Assembly: GCA_027318915.1 (NCBI GenBank)
Contig: DAHVOH010000037.1
Coordinates: forward strand, 1-30,642
DNA length: 30,642 nucleotides
Direction: 5' to 3'
From: Clostridiales bacterium
Lineage (GTDB): Bacteria; Bacillota_E; Sulfobacillia; Sulfobacillales; JAIMBI01
Shown: positions 21,487-30,275 of the stretch, piece by piece
How the letters are laid out: each line of letters begins with the position of its first letter
Position numbering within the stretch: position 1 is the first letter of the stretch
Made by a program: the position numbers and the translations under genes
Notes under the pieces: generated by a model
Database searches by the model: none
The model's input: the letters and a program-made list of their open reading frames with translations, nothing else
Told to the model about the DNA's origin: nothing

Positions 21487-21526
21487 AACGGGCACGGATT
21501 CTCCGAACAGAAATCCGTGCCCCGTT
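21487..21526 (+). terminator. Terminator-like hairpin after the SBP gene
   Basis: Arms AACGGGCACGGATT (21487-21500) and AATCCGTGCCCCGTT (21512-21526) pair over 14 bp with one bulged C and an 11-nt loop, about 34 bases after the stop. It is not followed by a T-run. Confidence 0.7.
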
Positions 21527-21687
21527 CCGGCTCTCGGCGCGGTGAGCGGGTTTGTCGGATGGAAAAGCCCGTGGCCCATGGTGACTCCCGCACACGTGTC
21601 GGAGGTGGGCCTAGGGAGCGTGCCGTCGATCGGCGCGAGGGTTGCCGGCGAGAGACTGCCGCCGAGCGTTACTCCTCTTTCCCACGT

Positions 21688-21708
21688 ATCCGGCTTTTAA
21701 AGCCGGAT
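21688..21708. promoter_or_regulatory. 21-nt palindrome upstream of the S53 pseudogene
   Basis: ATCCGGCTTT-T-AAAGCCGGAT: two 10-bp arms around one central base, 34 bases before the pseudogene ATG. The half-site AAAGCCGGAT recurs at 21471-21480, just after the SBP stop. It could be an operator or part of a terminator. Confidence 0.4.
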
Positions 21709-21741
21709 CCCTCCACATCCGGAAGGCACGCGCTTTTTACC

Positions 21742-23189
21742 ATGCGATGGCCTCCAGCGATGACCGCGTGTATGCTGGCGGTCGGCCTCTTGGCCGGATG
21801 CGGCCCCGGTGGGTCCGCCCACTTACCCACGTCGGTCTCATCGCTCCCAATCAGGGCGGGCAAGCGTCATGGACGGCACCGGGTTCCCGTCCCATAGCAC
21901 CGTGGACCTTACCATGCGCGGTGCCGACAATCCCGATCTCCGCCGGATGTGGCCGGCGTCGGCCACCGGCACGTTCTTACTCGTCCGCATGGGCCCGTTT
22001 GTGAGCCGCGCCACAAAAGGGCTTCGGGCTCCGGCTTGCTATGCCGGACCCTTCATGCCGGGCGCGTGGTCACTCACCGCGTCCGCCGACCCGGCCAAGG
22101 CCGCCGTGAGGTTCCGGGTTGCGCGCGTCCGCTGGGGTCACGGCGGCCCAGATTGCGGCCGCCTACAACTTTACGCCGTTGTATCGGCTCGGCTATGAGG
22201 GGCAGGGAGAAGTGGTGGCCTCCGCCACCCCCACCTTGGCGCGTGACTTGGCGGCTTTCTCGCGGGCCAACCATCTTCCCCCGTTGTCTCTCACTCTCTT
22301 CTATCCCGACGGAAATCCGGGCTATCTCCCCTCATGGTTCGAAGAGACCACCATGGACCGCAAGCTGGTCCACGCGCTGGCTCCCCAAGCCCACGTTGTT
22401 CTGGGCGTACCCCCTAATCTCCTGGCCGGCTTTCAGTACATCGTCACGCATCACGTGGCCCCCATCGTTTCGTTCAGCGCCGTGTGGGGAACCGAATCCT
22501 CCCATCCGAAAGCCTATGGGGTCCATCTGGACGCCCTCCTCAAGGCCGCCGCCCAATCGGGCATCACCATCCTGAAAGGAGCGGGCGAGCGAGGCGCCTT
22601 TTCACGGACGACGCATCCCACTTGTATTTCCCGCCGGATAGCCCATGGGTGACGGCCATTGGCGGCGCCACCCTCCTGGTCTCGCCCGTGGGCAACACCT
22701 CAGCGAGTCGGTCTGGGGACATCCCACCGCCCAAGGATTTGTCGGCACGGGCGGCGGCAAAAGCACGGTGTTTCCCGAGCCAGCTTGGCAAGATGGCCCC
22801 ACTGTCCCGCATGACGGGGCGCGCAACACACCGGACGTAGCTAAGAATGCCAACCCGTATACGGGAATGCGCCTTTATGTAGGAGGGCGTTGGATCCTAG
22901 GCGGGGACAGTGCTACCGGGCCGCAACGGGCCGCCCTGGCGGCGCTGGCCGACCAAGTCGCCGCCAAGTCCCTCGGCTTTTTGGATCCGAGTCTCTACGC
23001 CATCGGGCGTAGTCCCGACCCCATCGCGCATTTCCCGACGTCGTCTACGGCAGCAATGGGCATTACCACGCCGCGCCCGGCTCGGACTTCACGACCGGGT
23101 GCGGATCGGCCAATGCCCACCAACTGGTGCGGCTCCTCACCGTTGGCGCGAGCCGGCCCATCCCGCCCTGGCGTCCATCGGACCCCTGA
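21742..23189 (+). pseudogene. Degenerate S53 (sedolisin) peptidase with several frameshifts
   Basis: A second serine-carboxyl peptidase gene, now broken. It opens at ATG 21742 with a lipoprotein-type signal (LAVGLLAGC). The prodomain region (about 21850-22120) is not readable in one frame. The catalytic domain begins in the frame of 22119 (AAAYNFTPLYRLGYEGQGE) and keeps the Glu/Asp pair as ETTMD. It then moves to another frame near 22597 (ASHLYFPPDSPWVTAIGGATL), again near 22705 (GTGGGKSTVFPEPAWQ and NTPDVAKNANPYTGMRLYV), and again near a C-run at about 23015-23020 (FPDVVYGSNGHYHAAPGSDF, stop at 23187-23189). The Ser block reads GGDSATGP against the usual GGTSxxxP. At least three indels within one domain make a functional product very unlikely. 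The pieces are in the correct family order, so this is decay in place, not assembly from fragments. Confidence 0.88.
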
Positions 23190-23324
23190 AGGAGAACCCG
23201 GGGCCACTCGGCGACTCTGCGCTGCCCCACGCCCAAACTTTTCGGTGTGAGAACCACCCGCAGCGCGACCACGGCGCGGGCTTTTGCCAGATCCCTGCCG
23301 GCGCGCACCCACCCGCACCCCGAC

Positions 23325-23361
23325 ATCCCGCTGCGCCATCTCAGAGGCGGCGCAGCGGGAT
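23325..23361. terminator. Hairpin overlapping the aldo/keto reductase stop codon
   Basis: Arms ATCCCGCTGCGCC (23325-23337) and GGCGCAGCGGGAT (23349-23361), 13 bp perfect with an 11-nt loop. One arm encodes the last residues of the minus-strand reductase and its stop codon lies in the loop. It sits between the S53 pseudogene and the reductase, so it could terminate both strands. Confidence 0.6.
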
Positions 23362-24192
23362 ATCGTCGGTCGGTGCCGGAAACGCCCCATCCAACACATG
23401 CAGGTCCTCCGGCGTCAGGCGGCATTCCAGCGCCCGCAGGTTTTCATCCAAGTGCTCGACGCGGATGGTTTTGGGAATCGCCACCATCGGCTCCGCTTCC
23501 GGCCGCAAGACCCACGCTAAGGCAATCACCGCCGCCGAGACGCCGTGCCGCTCCGCCACTTCCGCCAGGGTGGCTTCCGCCGGCTTCGGCAGCGCACTCT
23601 CCACCAGCGTGCGGAGAGGGGAATAGGCCATGAGGGTCATGTTGTGCTCGCGGGCGTACGGAATTAAGCTGATTTCCGCCCGCCGCTCCAACAAGCTGTA
23701 TTCCACTTGGTCTGTATACAGATGCTCGAATCTTAGTTTGCGGGCCTCGTCGAGTAGCGGAGTCGGAAAGTTGCTGACGCCGATGTAGCGGGTCAGGCCC
23801 CGTTTCATGCAGTCTTGGAGCCCGGCCAGCGTCTCCTCTAAGGGATGCTCTTTCGACGGCCAGTGCAAGAGATATAGGTCCACCGCATCGGTGCCCAGCC
23901 GTTGCAGCGATCCTTCCAAGCTCTGGACCACACCGTCTCGCGTCGCGTTTTGAGGACGCACCTTGGTGGTCAGAAAGACCGCATCGCGCTGTCCCCGGAT
24001 CGCCTCACCGACAATGCGCTCCGCCTCGCCATGCCCATATGCTTCAGCCGTGTCAATTAGGGTCAGGCCCCGCTCCAAACCCGCCGTGAGAGCGGCGACC
24101 TCCGTGGCCCGAAGCTCGGGTGAGAGTCCCATTTTCCAAGTTCCTTGTCCGATCCGAGGAACGACCTGCCCACGCCGCGTGCGCCATTCCAT
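23341..24192 (-). CDS. Aldo/keto reductase
   Basis: 283-residue NADPH-dependent oxidoreductase with an (alpha/beta)8 barrel, reducing aldehydes or ketones in the cytoplasm. The catalytic tetrad is complete: Asp47 and Tyr52 in DTAEAY, Lys77 in TTKV, His110 in LLHWP. Family landmarks also include GVSNF after the barrel centre and the C-terminal cofactor segment AIPKTIRVEHLDENL. It is closest to the short bacterial group that includes YeaE and 2,5-diketo-D-gluconate reductase-type enzymes; the substrate is not evident. ATG 24192 is preceded by an SD-like GGAAGGGGAG about 7 nt upstream. It is convergent with the S53 pseudogene and divergent from the methyltransferase gene, hence a single-gene unit. 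Confidence 0.96.
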   Translation of the reverse strand: MEWRTRRGQVVPRIGQGTWKMGLSPELRATEVAALTAGLERGLTLIDTAEAYGHGEAERIVGEAIRGQRDAVFLTTKVRPQNATRDGVVQSLEGSLQRLGTDAVDLYLLHWPSKEHPLEETLAGLQDCMKRGLTRYIGVSNFPTPLLDEARKLRFEHLYTDQVEYSLLERRAEISLIPYAREHNMTLMAYSPLRTLVESALPKPAEATLAEVAERHGVSAAVIALAWVLRPEAEPMVAIPKTIRVEHLDENLRALECRLTPEDLHVLDGAFPAPTDDIPLRRL

Positions 24193-24734
24193 ATCGCGCT
24201 CCCCTTCCTTCCCTTGCCGTCCCTAAAGTCTGCTCGCCTGATTGTGAATCGGGTTTAATCCAAGGCTAACCTTGTGGTCGGGAGGCAGCAAGGGCAAAAG
24301 CTTCTTGGCGTCTCAAAAGAAACACCCCACGCATTGTAGGCCGAATCGCGCCGAGCGATAAGGTGATACGACGGATACACCCGTTCTCTGTCGTGCGGTA
24401 CCCGCACCCGCGCGCCGTAATGCGGCCGGCGTCAACTGGGCAAGGCTCCGATGCGACCCGGCATCGAAGTTCCCCACGCCCCGTTCCGGCAGCTGGCGTC
24501 CGACCGCAGGGCCGGCTCTCGTCAGCGTCTTTCAGGAACCGGATCGGCGAGGGCGTGGGAGCCCACGACGATAGTCTGTGACCGGCGTCAGTCATGAGGG
24601 CGCACCGGCGGGAAAGGAATCCCCAAACACTCTGACGAAGCGATTAGCCTTGTGGGCGGCCGTCGTCACGGCGTCGCGACCGAAAGTTCGTCGAGCGGCC
24701 GGGCTTACCGAATGCGCCGGCAATAGGGGGCGAG
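24193..24734. other. Divergent intergenic region
   Basis: About 540 bases between the reductase and methyltransferase genes. Promoters for both should lie here. A somewhat AT-richer patch is at 24220-24300, but no convincing -35/-10 pair was found. Short open frames are not supported. Confidence 0.45.
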
Positions 24735-25361
24735 ATGTTGGATCATTTTGAAGAGCGCATAAAAGTCAATAACGCCTACTACGATGTGTTCGCGGGGCAT
24801 GTCGCGCAACGGACCGAAACCCGGGACTACGGGCCCTGGTTGCAGAAAGTTTGTGCGGCCGTGCCCGTCGGGGGACGGATTCTCGACATTGGGTGTGGGA
24901 CGGGGCTGCACATGTCGGAGTTTCGTGCCCGCGGGTTTGAGGTCATCGGCATAGAGCCCAGTGCTCAGATGCGGCGGATAGCCTCCGCGCAGGGCCTCAC
25001 GGTTCTCGAGGGCGCGTTCGAGACGCTGGATACGATGGACCTTCCAAACGTTCATGCGATTTGGTGCGCGTCCTCGTTGCTGCACGTCCCCAGTAGCCGT
25101 TTGACGGATGTTCTGCTCATGCTGCGGAGCCGGTTGCTGGTCGATGGTGTCCTCTATATCACGGTGCGATTAGGTGAGGGCTCCCACTGGGACGATTTCG
25201 ATGACACGGATCGACATGTCGCTCGGTTTATTCAGCTGTATGATGAAGCATCCTTGTCCGAGCGCCTGATGGCGTGTGGATACCGTATTCTCACGGCGAC
25301 GGTCGAGTCATCGTACTGGGGACGCCCGGTCCCGTGGCTCAACCTGCTAGCCGGCGTATGA
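24735..25361 (+). CDS. Class I SAM-dependent methyltransferase
   Basis: 208-residue Rossmann-fold methyltransferase. Motif I, ILDIGCGTG (49-57), binds S-adenosylmethionine. The acidic residue after strand 2 is in FEVIGIEPS, and the downstream AIWCASSLLHVP and DGVLYITVRLGEG segments match motifs post-II to III of the Methyltransf_11/25 group, which act on small molecules. No DNA-methylase N-P-P-Y motif is present. The N-terminal region (VNNAYYDVFAGHV) resembles the Y-D-x-x-A lead-in of this group. ATG 24735 is preceded by a G-rich SD (GGGGG, 24726-24730). It is a single gene without biosynthetic partners, so the substrate is unknown. Confidence 0.93.
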   Translation: MLDHFEERIKVNNAYYDVFAGHVAQRTETRDYGPWLQKVCAAVPVGGRILDIGCGTGLHMSEFRARGFEVIGIEPSAQMRRIASAQGLTVLEGAFETLDTMDLPNVHAIWCASSLLHVPSSRLTDVLLMLRSRLLVDGVLYITVRLGEGSHWDDFDDTDRHVARFIQLYDEASLSERLMACGYRILTATVESSYWGRPVPWLNLLAGV

Positions 25362-26803
25362 GTCGCGCGCTACGGTGAATGCGGCCTGGACAATTGCGTG
25401 AAAGGCGTCCCCGCGTACACGGGCGCCTGCTCGCGCGTACGTTTGGTGAACCGGTCCTGATGGAGCCACCACGATGGTGTTACGGGCGATGCCCCCTGTG
25501 TGCCGAAGACCGAACACCATTGGCAACGAATGCGGTCCGTCTCTGGTGCCGTCCGGGGGTGGATGTCCGTCGCCGATTCCCTGTTTCCGTGGTGAGGAGC
25601 GCGTCGACCCCCTGGACTCCAGAGCGTCCAAGTGTTTCGGCTTGCGCTGGGCGCCGGAGCGGGGAACCAGGTACGGCCGGTCGCTGCGCCGCCCGCGGGT
25701 CGGGATCGTGGAGCACTCACCCTGCCCGTAGCACCATACCCCGCATGCACGGATGCGGACGACAACCCGGCGGGACAGGGAGCGCCAAAAGACAGCACAC
25801 AGGACCCGCTGCACCTGGCCCCGCGCATGGGGGCGGCCCTTCGCGGTTGTCCAGGTCGCGAGTTCCCCGGGCTGCCCCGGCAACGGGAGGGCCCTACCCT
25901 CGCCGTCATCTGGAAGTGCTCGGCGGGGCGGCCACCGGTGGTCCCATGGGCTCGCTGCCCGGCCTCGTCGCAACACTATCGAACGGCCGCCGCGTTCAGG
26001 GCCTCCAGCGACGGCTATTCTTAGCCGACCGCGAACCCATCTCGCCCAGACGGCAGGGACCGTTCCACACGGGGTTTGCCCTGAGAATAGACCGCTCGCG
26101 CCGGGGCGATATCGCCGACTGCGCCCGGGTGAATCAGCCGCCAGCCGAGATCCCACCGCACCGGCGGATCTTCCGCCGGAACCTCCGTCACCAGCGCAAT
26201 CCGTGTCAACCGGACAGCCTGCGAGGCGGTCCCGCGCATCGCGTTTCACCCCAACACCGGACGACCGTTCCGCTCCGACCCGGTCGAGACCCGCCCTATG
26301 CGAGGCTGGGGGGAGATTGCCGGGCCTGGCGGTAGCAACCCTCTCCCCGCGACATAACCTCGCGCCAGCTCCGCTGCGGCCCGGTCCCGGAGAAGTCCCG
26401 GAGAGCGCCTGCATTCCCGGCTACGGAACACCGGAAACAGAAGGGCATGGACGTCCGCCAGCGTGGGGGGGTCGGTAGACCTAGACGACGACGCCGAGAC
26501 GCACCGCCGGCGGAGGGTGCTTCCGGCCAACCGTCACCCCCCTAACCCATCGCTCTCCATGCCGGTGTTAAGCCTCTTGACGCCGAAACAGGCGAGCCTA
26601 TATTTAATTAAGAGAAATCTTTGACCGTCGGCGTGCCCCACGAACTCATGTGCGGGCATCCCACCCTTATCCGATTGCCGCTTGCTTCCGTGTGTGCTCA
26701 GTCAGTTTCCACGCCCCTGCGGTCGAGATTCGGCCCTGTAACGGGGACGCTCAACGAACACTCGAGACAGCATGACGGCGGTGGGACAGGGAAGGCCCAT
26801 GCG
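25362..26803. other. Long intergenic region
   Basis: About 1.44 kb with no supportable gene. Minus-strand frames give a few protein-like stretches (for example about 26040-26230, PVRWDLGWRLIHPGAVGDI), but neighbouring sequence is Arg/Gly-rich and no family is recognised; this may be the remains of a lost gene. An AT-rich segment at 26590-26625 (ATATTTAATTAAG) could hold a promoter. Confidence 0.4.
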
Positions 26804-27108
26804 ATGAATCCGTTGGAGTTGGTGTTCGGCGGCTTGCTTGGCGTCTGGTCGGCAATCGCGTGGCCCGCCAGGGCATGGATCCGGCCACGTACACGGCTTG
26901 GCGGGTGAACGGCCTGACGCGCCTCTGTAAAGCCGCGTACGGAGCCATCGCACTGGTCGCCTTCTGGTGGGGCCTGGCCGCGTTGCTGACCCATCAAAGT
27001 TCCGGCGTCTGGGGCTTGGCGGTGGGTGTGGCCTGCGTGGCCTGGGGTTGGGGCGTAGCCCCCAAACGCGTGGCCCGGCGGGAACAGCGTCGCTTGGCCC
27101 GGGAGTAG
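26804..27108 (+). pseudogene. Small membrane protein gene with a probable frameshift
   Basis: ATG 26804 (MNPLELVFGGLLGVWSAI) has a good SD (GGGAAGG, about 8 nt upstream) but this frame soon reads Arg-rich and stops at about 26908. From about 26845 another frame (VGNRVARQGMDPATYTAWRV) becomes coding-like and runs to 27108. It encodes two hydrophobic segments (AAYGAIALVAFWWGLAALL and GVWGLAVGVACVAWGWG) and a basic tail (KRVARREQRRLARE). Joining the two gives a protein of about 100 residues with two or three membrane helices. Either a one- or two-base indel broke the gene, or the second frame is a separate small gene from GTG 26860 with no SD. Function unknown. Confidence 0.5.
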
Positions 27109-27580
27109 CGGCGTGCAGCCCGTGAAGCCGACCGTCTGGCCCCGGAGGCGGTACCGTCCCGATGAACCCGAATACTGGCGCTGAATAAAGACGTGCCCGC
27201 ACCGTAGTCTTGTCGGACCAAGTTGCCCGGTGTGGCGAGACAAGGAGATACAGACTGCGGCTGTCGTCAATCAACAGGAAGGGGTGGAGGGGCTTCGTGC
27301 GGATTCCGCGAAAGACGCCTCCTGACGGGGTTGCCCTCCTAATGCACCCCTTTCGTGAGCGACCGCGCGGACCGGCACCGGGTGTGTTTGGTCATGCCGC
27401 GGGAGCGCCCGTGGATAACGAACGAGTCCACGCTGTTTTTGCCCATCGCGGCGACCCCGAAGCCGGTAGGACCTCGACAATGACACCAACGGTGAAGCGA
27501 GCCGCGAGCCTGCCGTTCCCCGGCCGCGTTGAGGCAGGAGGAGACCGAGCCCACATTCAGATTGACGGGAGAGTGTCGCC
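27109..27580. other. Intergenic region before the small hypothetical gene
   Basis: About 470 bases. Open frames on both strands overlap here (for example plus 27210-27596), but none has a convincing start or motif. Confidence 0.35.
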
Positions 27581-27961
27581 GTGTGCCAACCCTTGAGGCC
27601 CCTACCTGACCGCTTGCGACTGGGGGAAACGCGGGGTATCGGTCCCTGGGACCCGACGTATTTCAAGCGGGACGCCACGGACGAGGAACTGCGCCGAGAC
27701 CTGTTGGAACGAGAGACCTCCTGTGACCGCTTCCGCTCCGTACTGGAACATCTTGACCCGAGTGCCCGCCAGGCTCGCCGAGCACACTGGGAGCGGGTCC
27801 GACACGAACCGATCGTCAACATCGAAAGACTTCTTCCCCGCGTGGGCTATGACCGCACCGTGTTTCTCTTCCTGGTGCATCTTATTGAGGAACTTCCCTG
27901 CGACGACCCCCGGAAGTCCGTCTACGTCCTGGACGTGGCCAAACGGTTTAGACCGATGTAG
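27581..27961 (+). CDS. Hypothetical soluble protein
   Basis: 126 residues, not recognised. It is charged and helical in character (DEELRRDLLERETSCDRFRSV; RKSVYVLDVAKRFRPM), without a signal peptide or membrane helix. The start is taken as GTG 27581, with GGGAGAG about 7 nt upstream; the first good Met lies well inside. Composition is balanced and third codon positions are GC-biased, which supports a real gene. It lies between a broken membrane-protein gene and insertion-sequence debris, so it may be accessory cargo. No function proposed. Confidence 0.55.
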   Translation: MCQPLRPLPDRLRLGETRGIGPWDPTYFKRDATDEELRRDLLERETSCDRFRSVLEHLDPSARQARRAHWERVRHEPIVNIERLLPRVGYDRTVFLFLVHLIEELPCDDPRKSVYVLDVAKRFRPM

Positions 27962-28218
27962 CCCAGCTGAGCCTGCCGTCCAAGTTCATGTCTTGTCGGC
28001 CCACAATTCCCGAGGCGTGGCGGGGCCAGAACAGGGCCCACGCGAAAGGTCGTCGACGTCAAGGATGTGGATAACCCATGGGCGCAAGCCGTTTTCCCTG
28101 TAACGGGTCTCGCGTGAGAAGCCTCCCGCGGGGCACCTACGCACCGCGCTGGTCTCGCCAAGAGGGATCGCCGTGACGAAGGACGGTCCTTGCGCGTTTA
28201 CGCGCCCTGGCGGCGGAT

Positions 28219-28394
28219 TCAGGCTGCGGCAAGGCAGGCCTCGTCGACCGGGGTGCGGCCCCTCCACATCCGGACCAGGAAGCGCAGCCACCCATTGGCC
28301 AACGCTCGCAACGCCGCCAAGCCCATGGTCTCGTGCCCGGTCAGCACCACCGTCGTATAACTCGGGGCCAGGCACACCGGCTCAGGGAACTACA
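28219..28394 (-). pseudogene. IS110-family transposase C-terminal remnant
   Basis: On the minus strand, reading towards a stop at 28219-28221, one frame gives ALRALANGWLRFLVRMW followed by RGRTPVDEACLAAA. This resembles the C-terminal tail of many IS110-family transposases (A-L-A-x-x-W-[VIL]-R-...-M-W-...-T-P-Y-D-E). The frame is closed by a stop at about 28395 and the catalytic domains are absent, so only about 58 codons remain. It is oriented opposite to the ISL3 remnant downstream. Recognition rests on a short motif. Confidence 0.45.
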
Positions 28395-28666
28395 CGCGAT
28401 CGGGCGCATCGTTGGCCGAACGAGCTGGTCACACGCCCGGCGCAGACAGACCCGTCCGAATGTGCTCCTCGCGTCGGTGACCGGGCCGGCTTGCGATGCA
28501 AACTGGCCGCTGTCGGCGCAGAACGCTCCAAGACGTGTGCCCAGGAGGGACCCGCTCCGGCGTAAAACGTATCCTCGCAAGTGGCTCTGGCGCAGCCTTG
28601 GTGAAAGCAGGACTGTGCCAGATCAGGCAAGGACATGACCACGCCCCTCAGCAAGGATGTGAGCTC

Positions 28667-29470
28667 ATGTCTGACACGAGGATACCGAAAGATGTGCCTA
28701 TCCGGGTCGAGATCGTCATCGGCGATGGCGTCGCGGTGCTCGTGTGGGCCCATCTCACCCCTCCGGGCGCCACGTGTCCCCGGTGCGGCCCCGTGAGCCA
28801 ACGGGTCCGTAGCACGGACGGGCGCAGTGTGCAAGACTTGCCGTGGCGGTCCGTCCCCGTCCGGTGGCAGCTACGCTGTCGAAAGTTCTGGTGCGATACC
28901 CTGAGCTGTACGCAACGGGTCTTGCCCGGGACCTGGCTGCGCCCGCATCAGCAGCGGACCGAAGCCGTGTGGACGACGACCACCCAGTGGAGTTGGGCCG
29001 CCAGCGCCGCCGACGTCGCCCGGGTGGCCACCCAGCAGGGTCTCCCGGTGAGTACGGATACGGTGTTGCGGCTCCGAGCCCATCCGACCATTCGGCTGGT
29101 GACGCGCGACCGTGACGAGCGCTTCGCCCGCGCCATCGCGGCCGGTACGCCCACAGCTCAGCAGGTCACCGGCCGCTTTCACCTCCTTCAGAATTTGTGG
29201 CCCGTCCTGGAGCGCGTCTTCGCGCGCCACGGGGTCGGGCCGGTGCGCTCCGCCGCTGCCCCCGTCGAGTCCGCGAGTCCCTCCAGCCGGGCGCCGACCG
29301 TGGCCGCCCAGCGCGGGCAGGATCCCTGGACGCGGATTCAGGAGCCGGTCGCCGCCGGTTATTCACTGCGCGCGATCGCCCGGCCGCTGAATTGAGACCG
29401 AGCCACCGTCCGCCAATAGGTTCGCGACGGGCGTCTCCCCCCAGGTCGTCCCTCCGACGGGGGACCGGCG
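28667..29470 (+). pseudogene. ISL3-family transposase, internally deleted and interrupted
   Basis: ATG 28667 follows an SD-like AAGGATGTGAG. The N-terminus has the ISL3 zinc-binding domain (CPRCG, then QDLPWRSVPVRWQLRCRKF, then later Cys residues), followed by the helix-turn-helix (VATQQGLPVSTDTVLR). The next residues jump directly to LRAHPTIRLVTRDRDERFA. In intact ISL3 enzymes some 50-60 residues containing the first catalytic Asp (G-V-D-D-W/F...) lie between these two blocks, so an internal deletion has removed it. The second Asp block and the FHLLQNL motif remain. TGA at 29393-29395 and a later in-frame TAG interrupt the C-terminal HTH (GYSLRAIARPLN, stop, DRATVRQ, stop, VRDGRLPPG), and the DDE glutamate region is missing. 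The element cannot move by itself. Confidence 0.88.
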
Positions 29471-29607
29471 TCCGGATTTGCCCACGTCTCTGAGATGTCC
29501 AAACCCCTCTGCAGGCGGCTCGGGCCTCGCTCCACACCGTTACGGATAAATTTGGGTCAACAGCCCGTTCGTACTGAAAGAACTGGGTTAGTGAAGGTTG
29601 GCCAGGT

Positions 29608-30189
29608 TCAATGTACCGGGTTGCCGTTTTGGTTGCTTAAGCTGACGCGTCCGGTTTGGTAGTTCAAGACTTCATAACCGTAACCCTGCAGCAACAAGAT
29701 CTCGGGCCCTTTGACCGCCTCGATATACACCGGACCCGGTGCCCCGTTAATGAGCAACGGGATTGCTCGAGCGCCTCCTCCTGGGGAGAGCAGAATGGCC
29801 TCCGGAAAACCCATGCCCCGGAGGTCTCCCACCGCAACCGTCAACGAGGCATTGAGATACCAAGCGGACGTGACCTGGAACGTCCCCTCAATCGCCGGAA
29901 CACGCGGCAACGCTGCGTCCACCGCCGATTTGTCGATGGCCGCGAGAGCAATCGGATGGGCTTCCCCGTTGTTGTACGGAGGGGTTGGAGTGGCCCAGGA
30001 TGTGGACGGAATCGAGAGGGGAGGGGGAGGCGCGGTCAGTGAAGGTGGCGGTGGCAACGATGCCGTGACGGCCCCCTGCCGGCGGGTTCCTAGCAGCCAC
30101 GGAGGCCGAACCGATGTAGCCCGCACAAATCCGGCTGCTCCCAGTGTCACGACGGTCGCGATTCCGAGGACAATGTGCAGGGTACGCAT
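29608..30189 (-). CDS. Exported or membrane-anchored proline-rich hypothetical protein
   Basis: 193 residues, family not recognised. A single N-terminal hydrophobic segment (MRTLHIVLGIATVVTLGAAGF) acts as a signal or anchor. A Pro/Ser/Thr-rich spacer follows (about 43-72, with PPPP runs), of the kind that crosses the cell wall. The C-terminal domain (about 75-193) looks like a small beta-rich globular fold (EGTFQVTSAWYLNASLTVAVGDL; GPVYIEAVKGPEILLLQGYGYEV). ATG 30189 is chosen; an adjacent in-frame GTG lies at 30192. The purine tract GAGAGGAAAGAG lies about 10-12 nt upstream. A sigma-A-like promoter at 30275-30247 would start transcription about 50 bases upstream. The gene is flanked by insertion-sequence remains on both sides. 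Confidence 0.75.
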   Translation of the reverse strand: MRTLHIVLGIATVVTLGAAGFVRATSVRPPWLLGTRRQGAVTASLPPPPSLTAPPPPLSIPSTSWATPTPPYNNGEAHPIALAAIDKSAVDAALPRVPAIEGTFQVTSAWYLNASLTVAVGDLRGMGFPEAILLSPGGGARAIPLLINGAPGPVYIEAVKGPEILLLQGYGYEVLNYQTGRVSLSNQNGNPVH

Positions 30190-30215
30190 CACGACACGTC
30201 TCTTTCCTCTCTGCT

Positions 30216-30241
30216 AGTACGTGCCCCACTTAGAGTACGTG
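30216..30241. repeat. Two direct copies of AGTACGTG
   Basis: Exact octamers at 30216-30223 and 30234-30241, 18 bases apart start to start, between the promoter and start codon of the proline-rich gene. They may be a regulator site near the transcription start. Confidence 0.4.
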
Positions 30242-30246
30242 ATATC

Positions 30247-30275
30247 GTTCTAATACGCTCCCACGATGTCGTCAA
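30247..30275 (-). promoter_or_regulatory. Sigma-A-like promoter for the proline-rich protein gene
   Basis: On the minus strand, TTGACG (30275-30270), a 17-nt spacer, then TAGAAC (30252-30247): five of six and four of six consensus matches at ideal spacing. It lies 58 bases before ATG 30189 and points at it. Confidence 0.45.

Noticed and set aside
25347..26414. 355-codon minus-strand frame
   Set aside because: Gly/Arg-rich with no domain. A few protein-like stretches occur in different frames, so at best it is the remains of a lost gene.
21700..28280. Shared 15-mer CCCTCCACATCCGGA near 21709 and 28259
   Set aside because: A match of this length is expected by chance in a window of this size, and no flanking similarity extends it.
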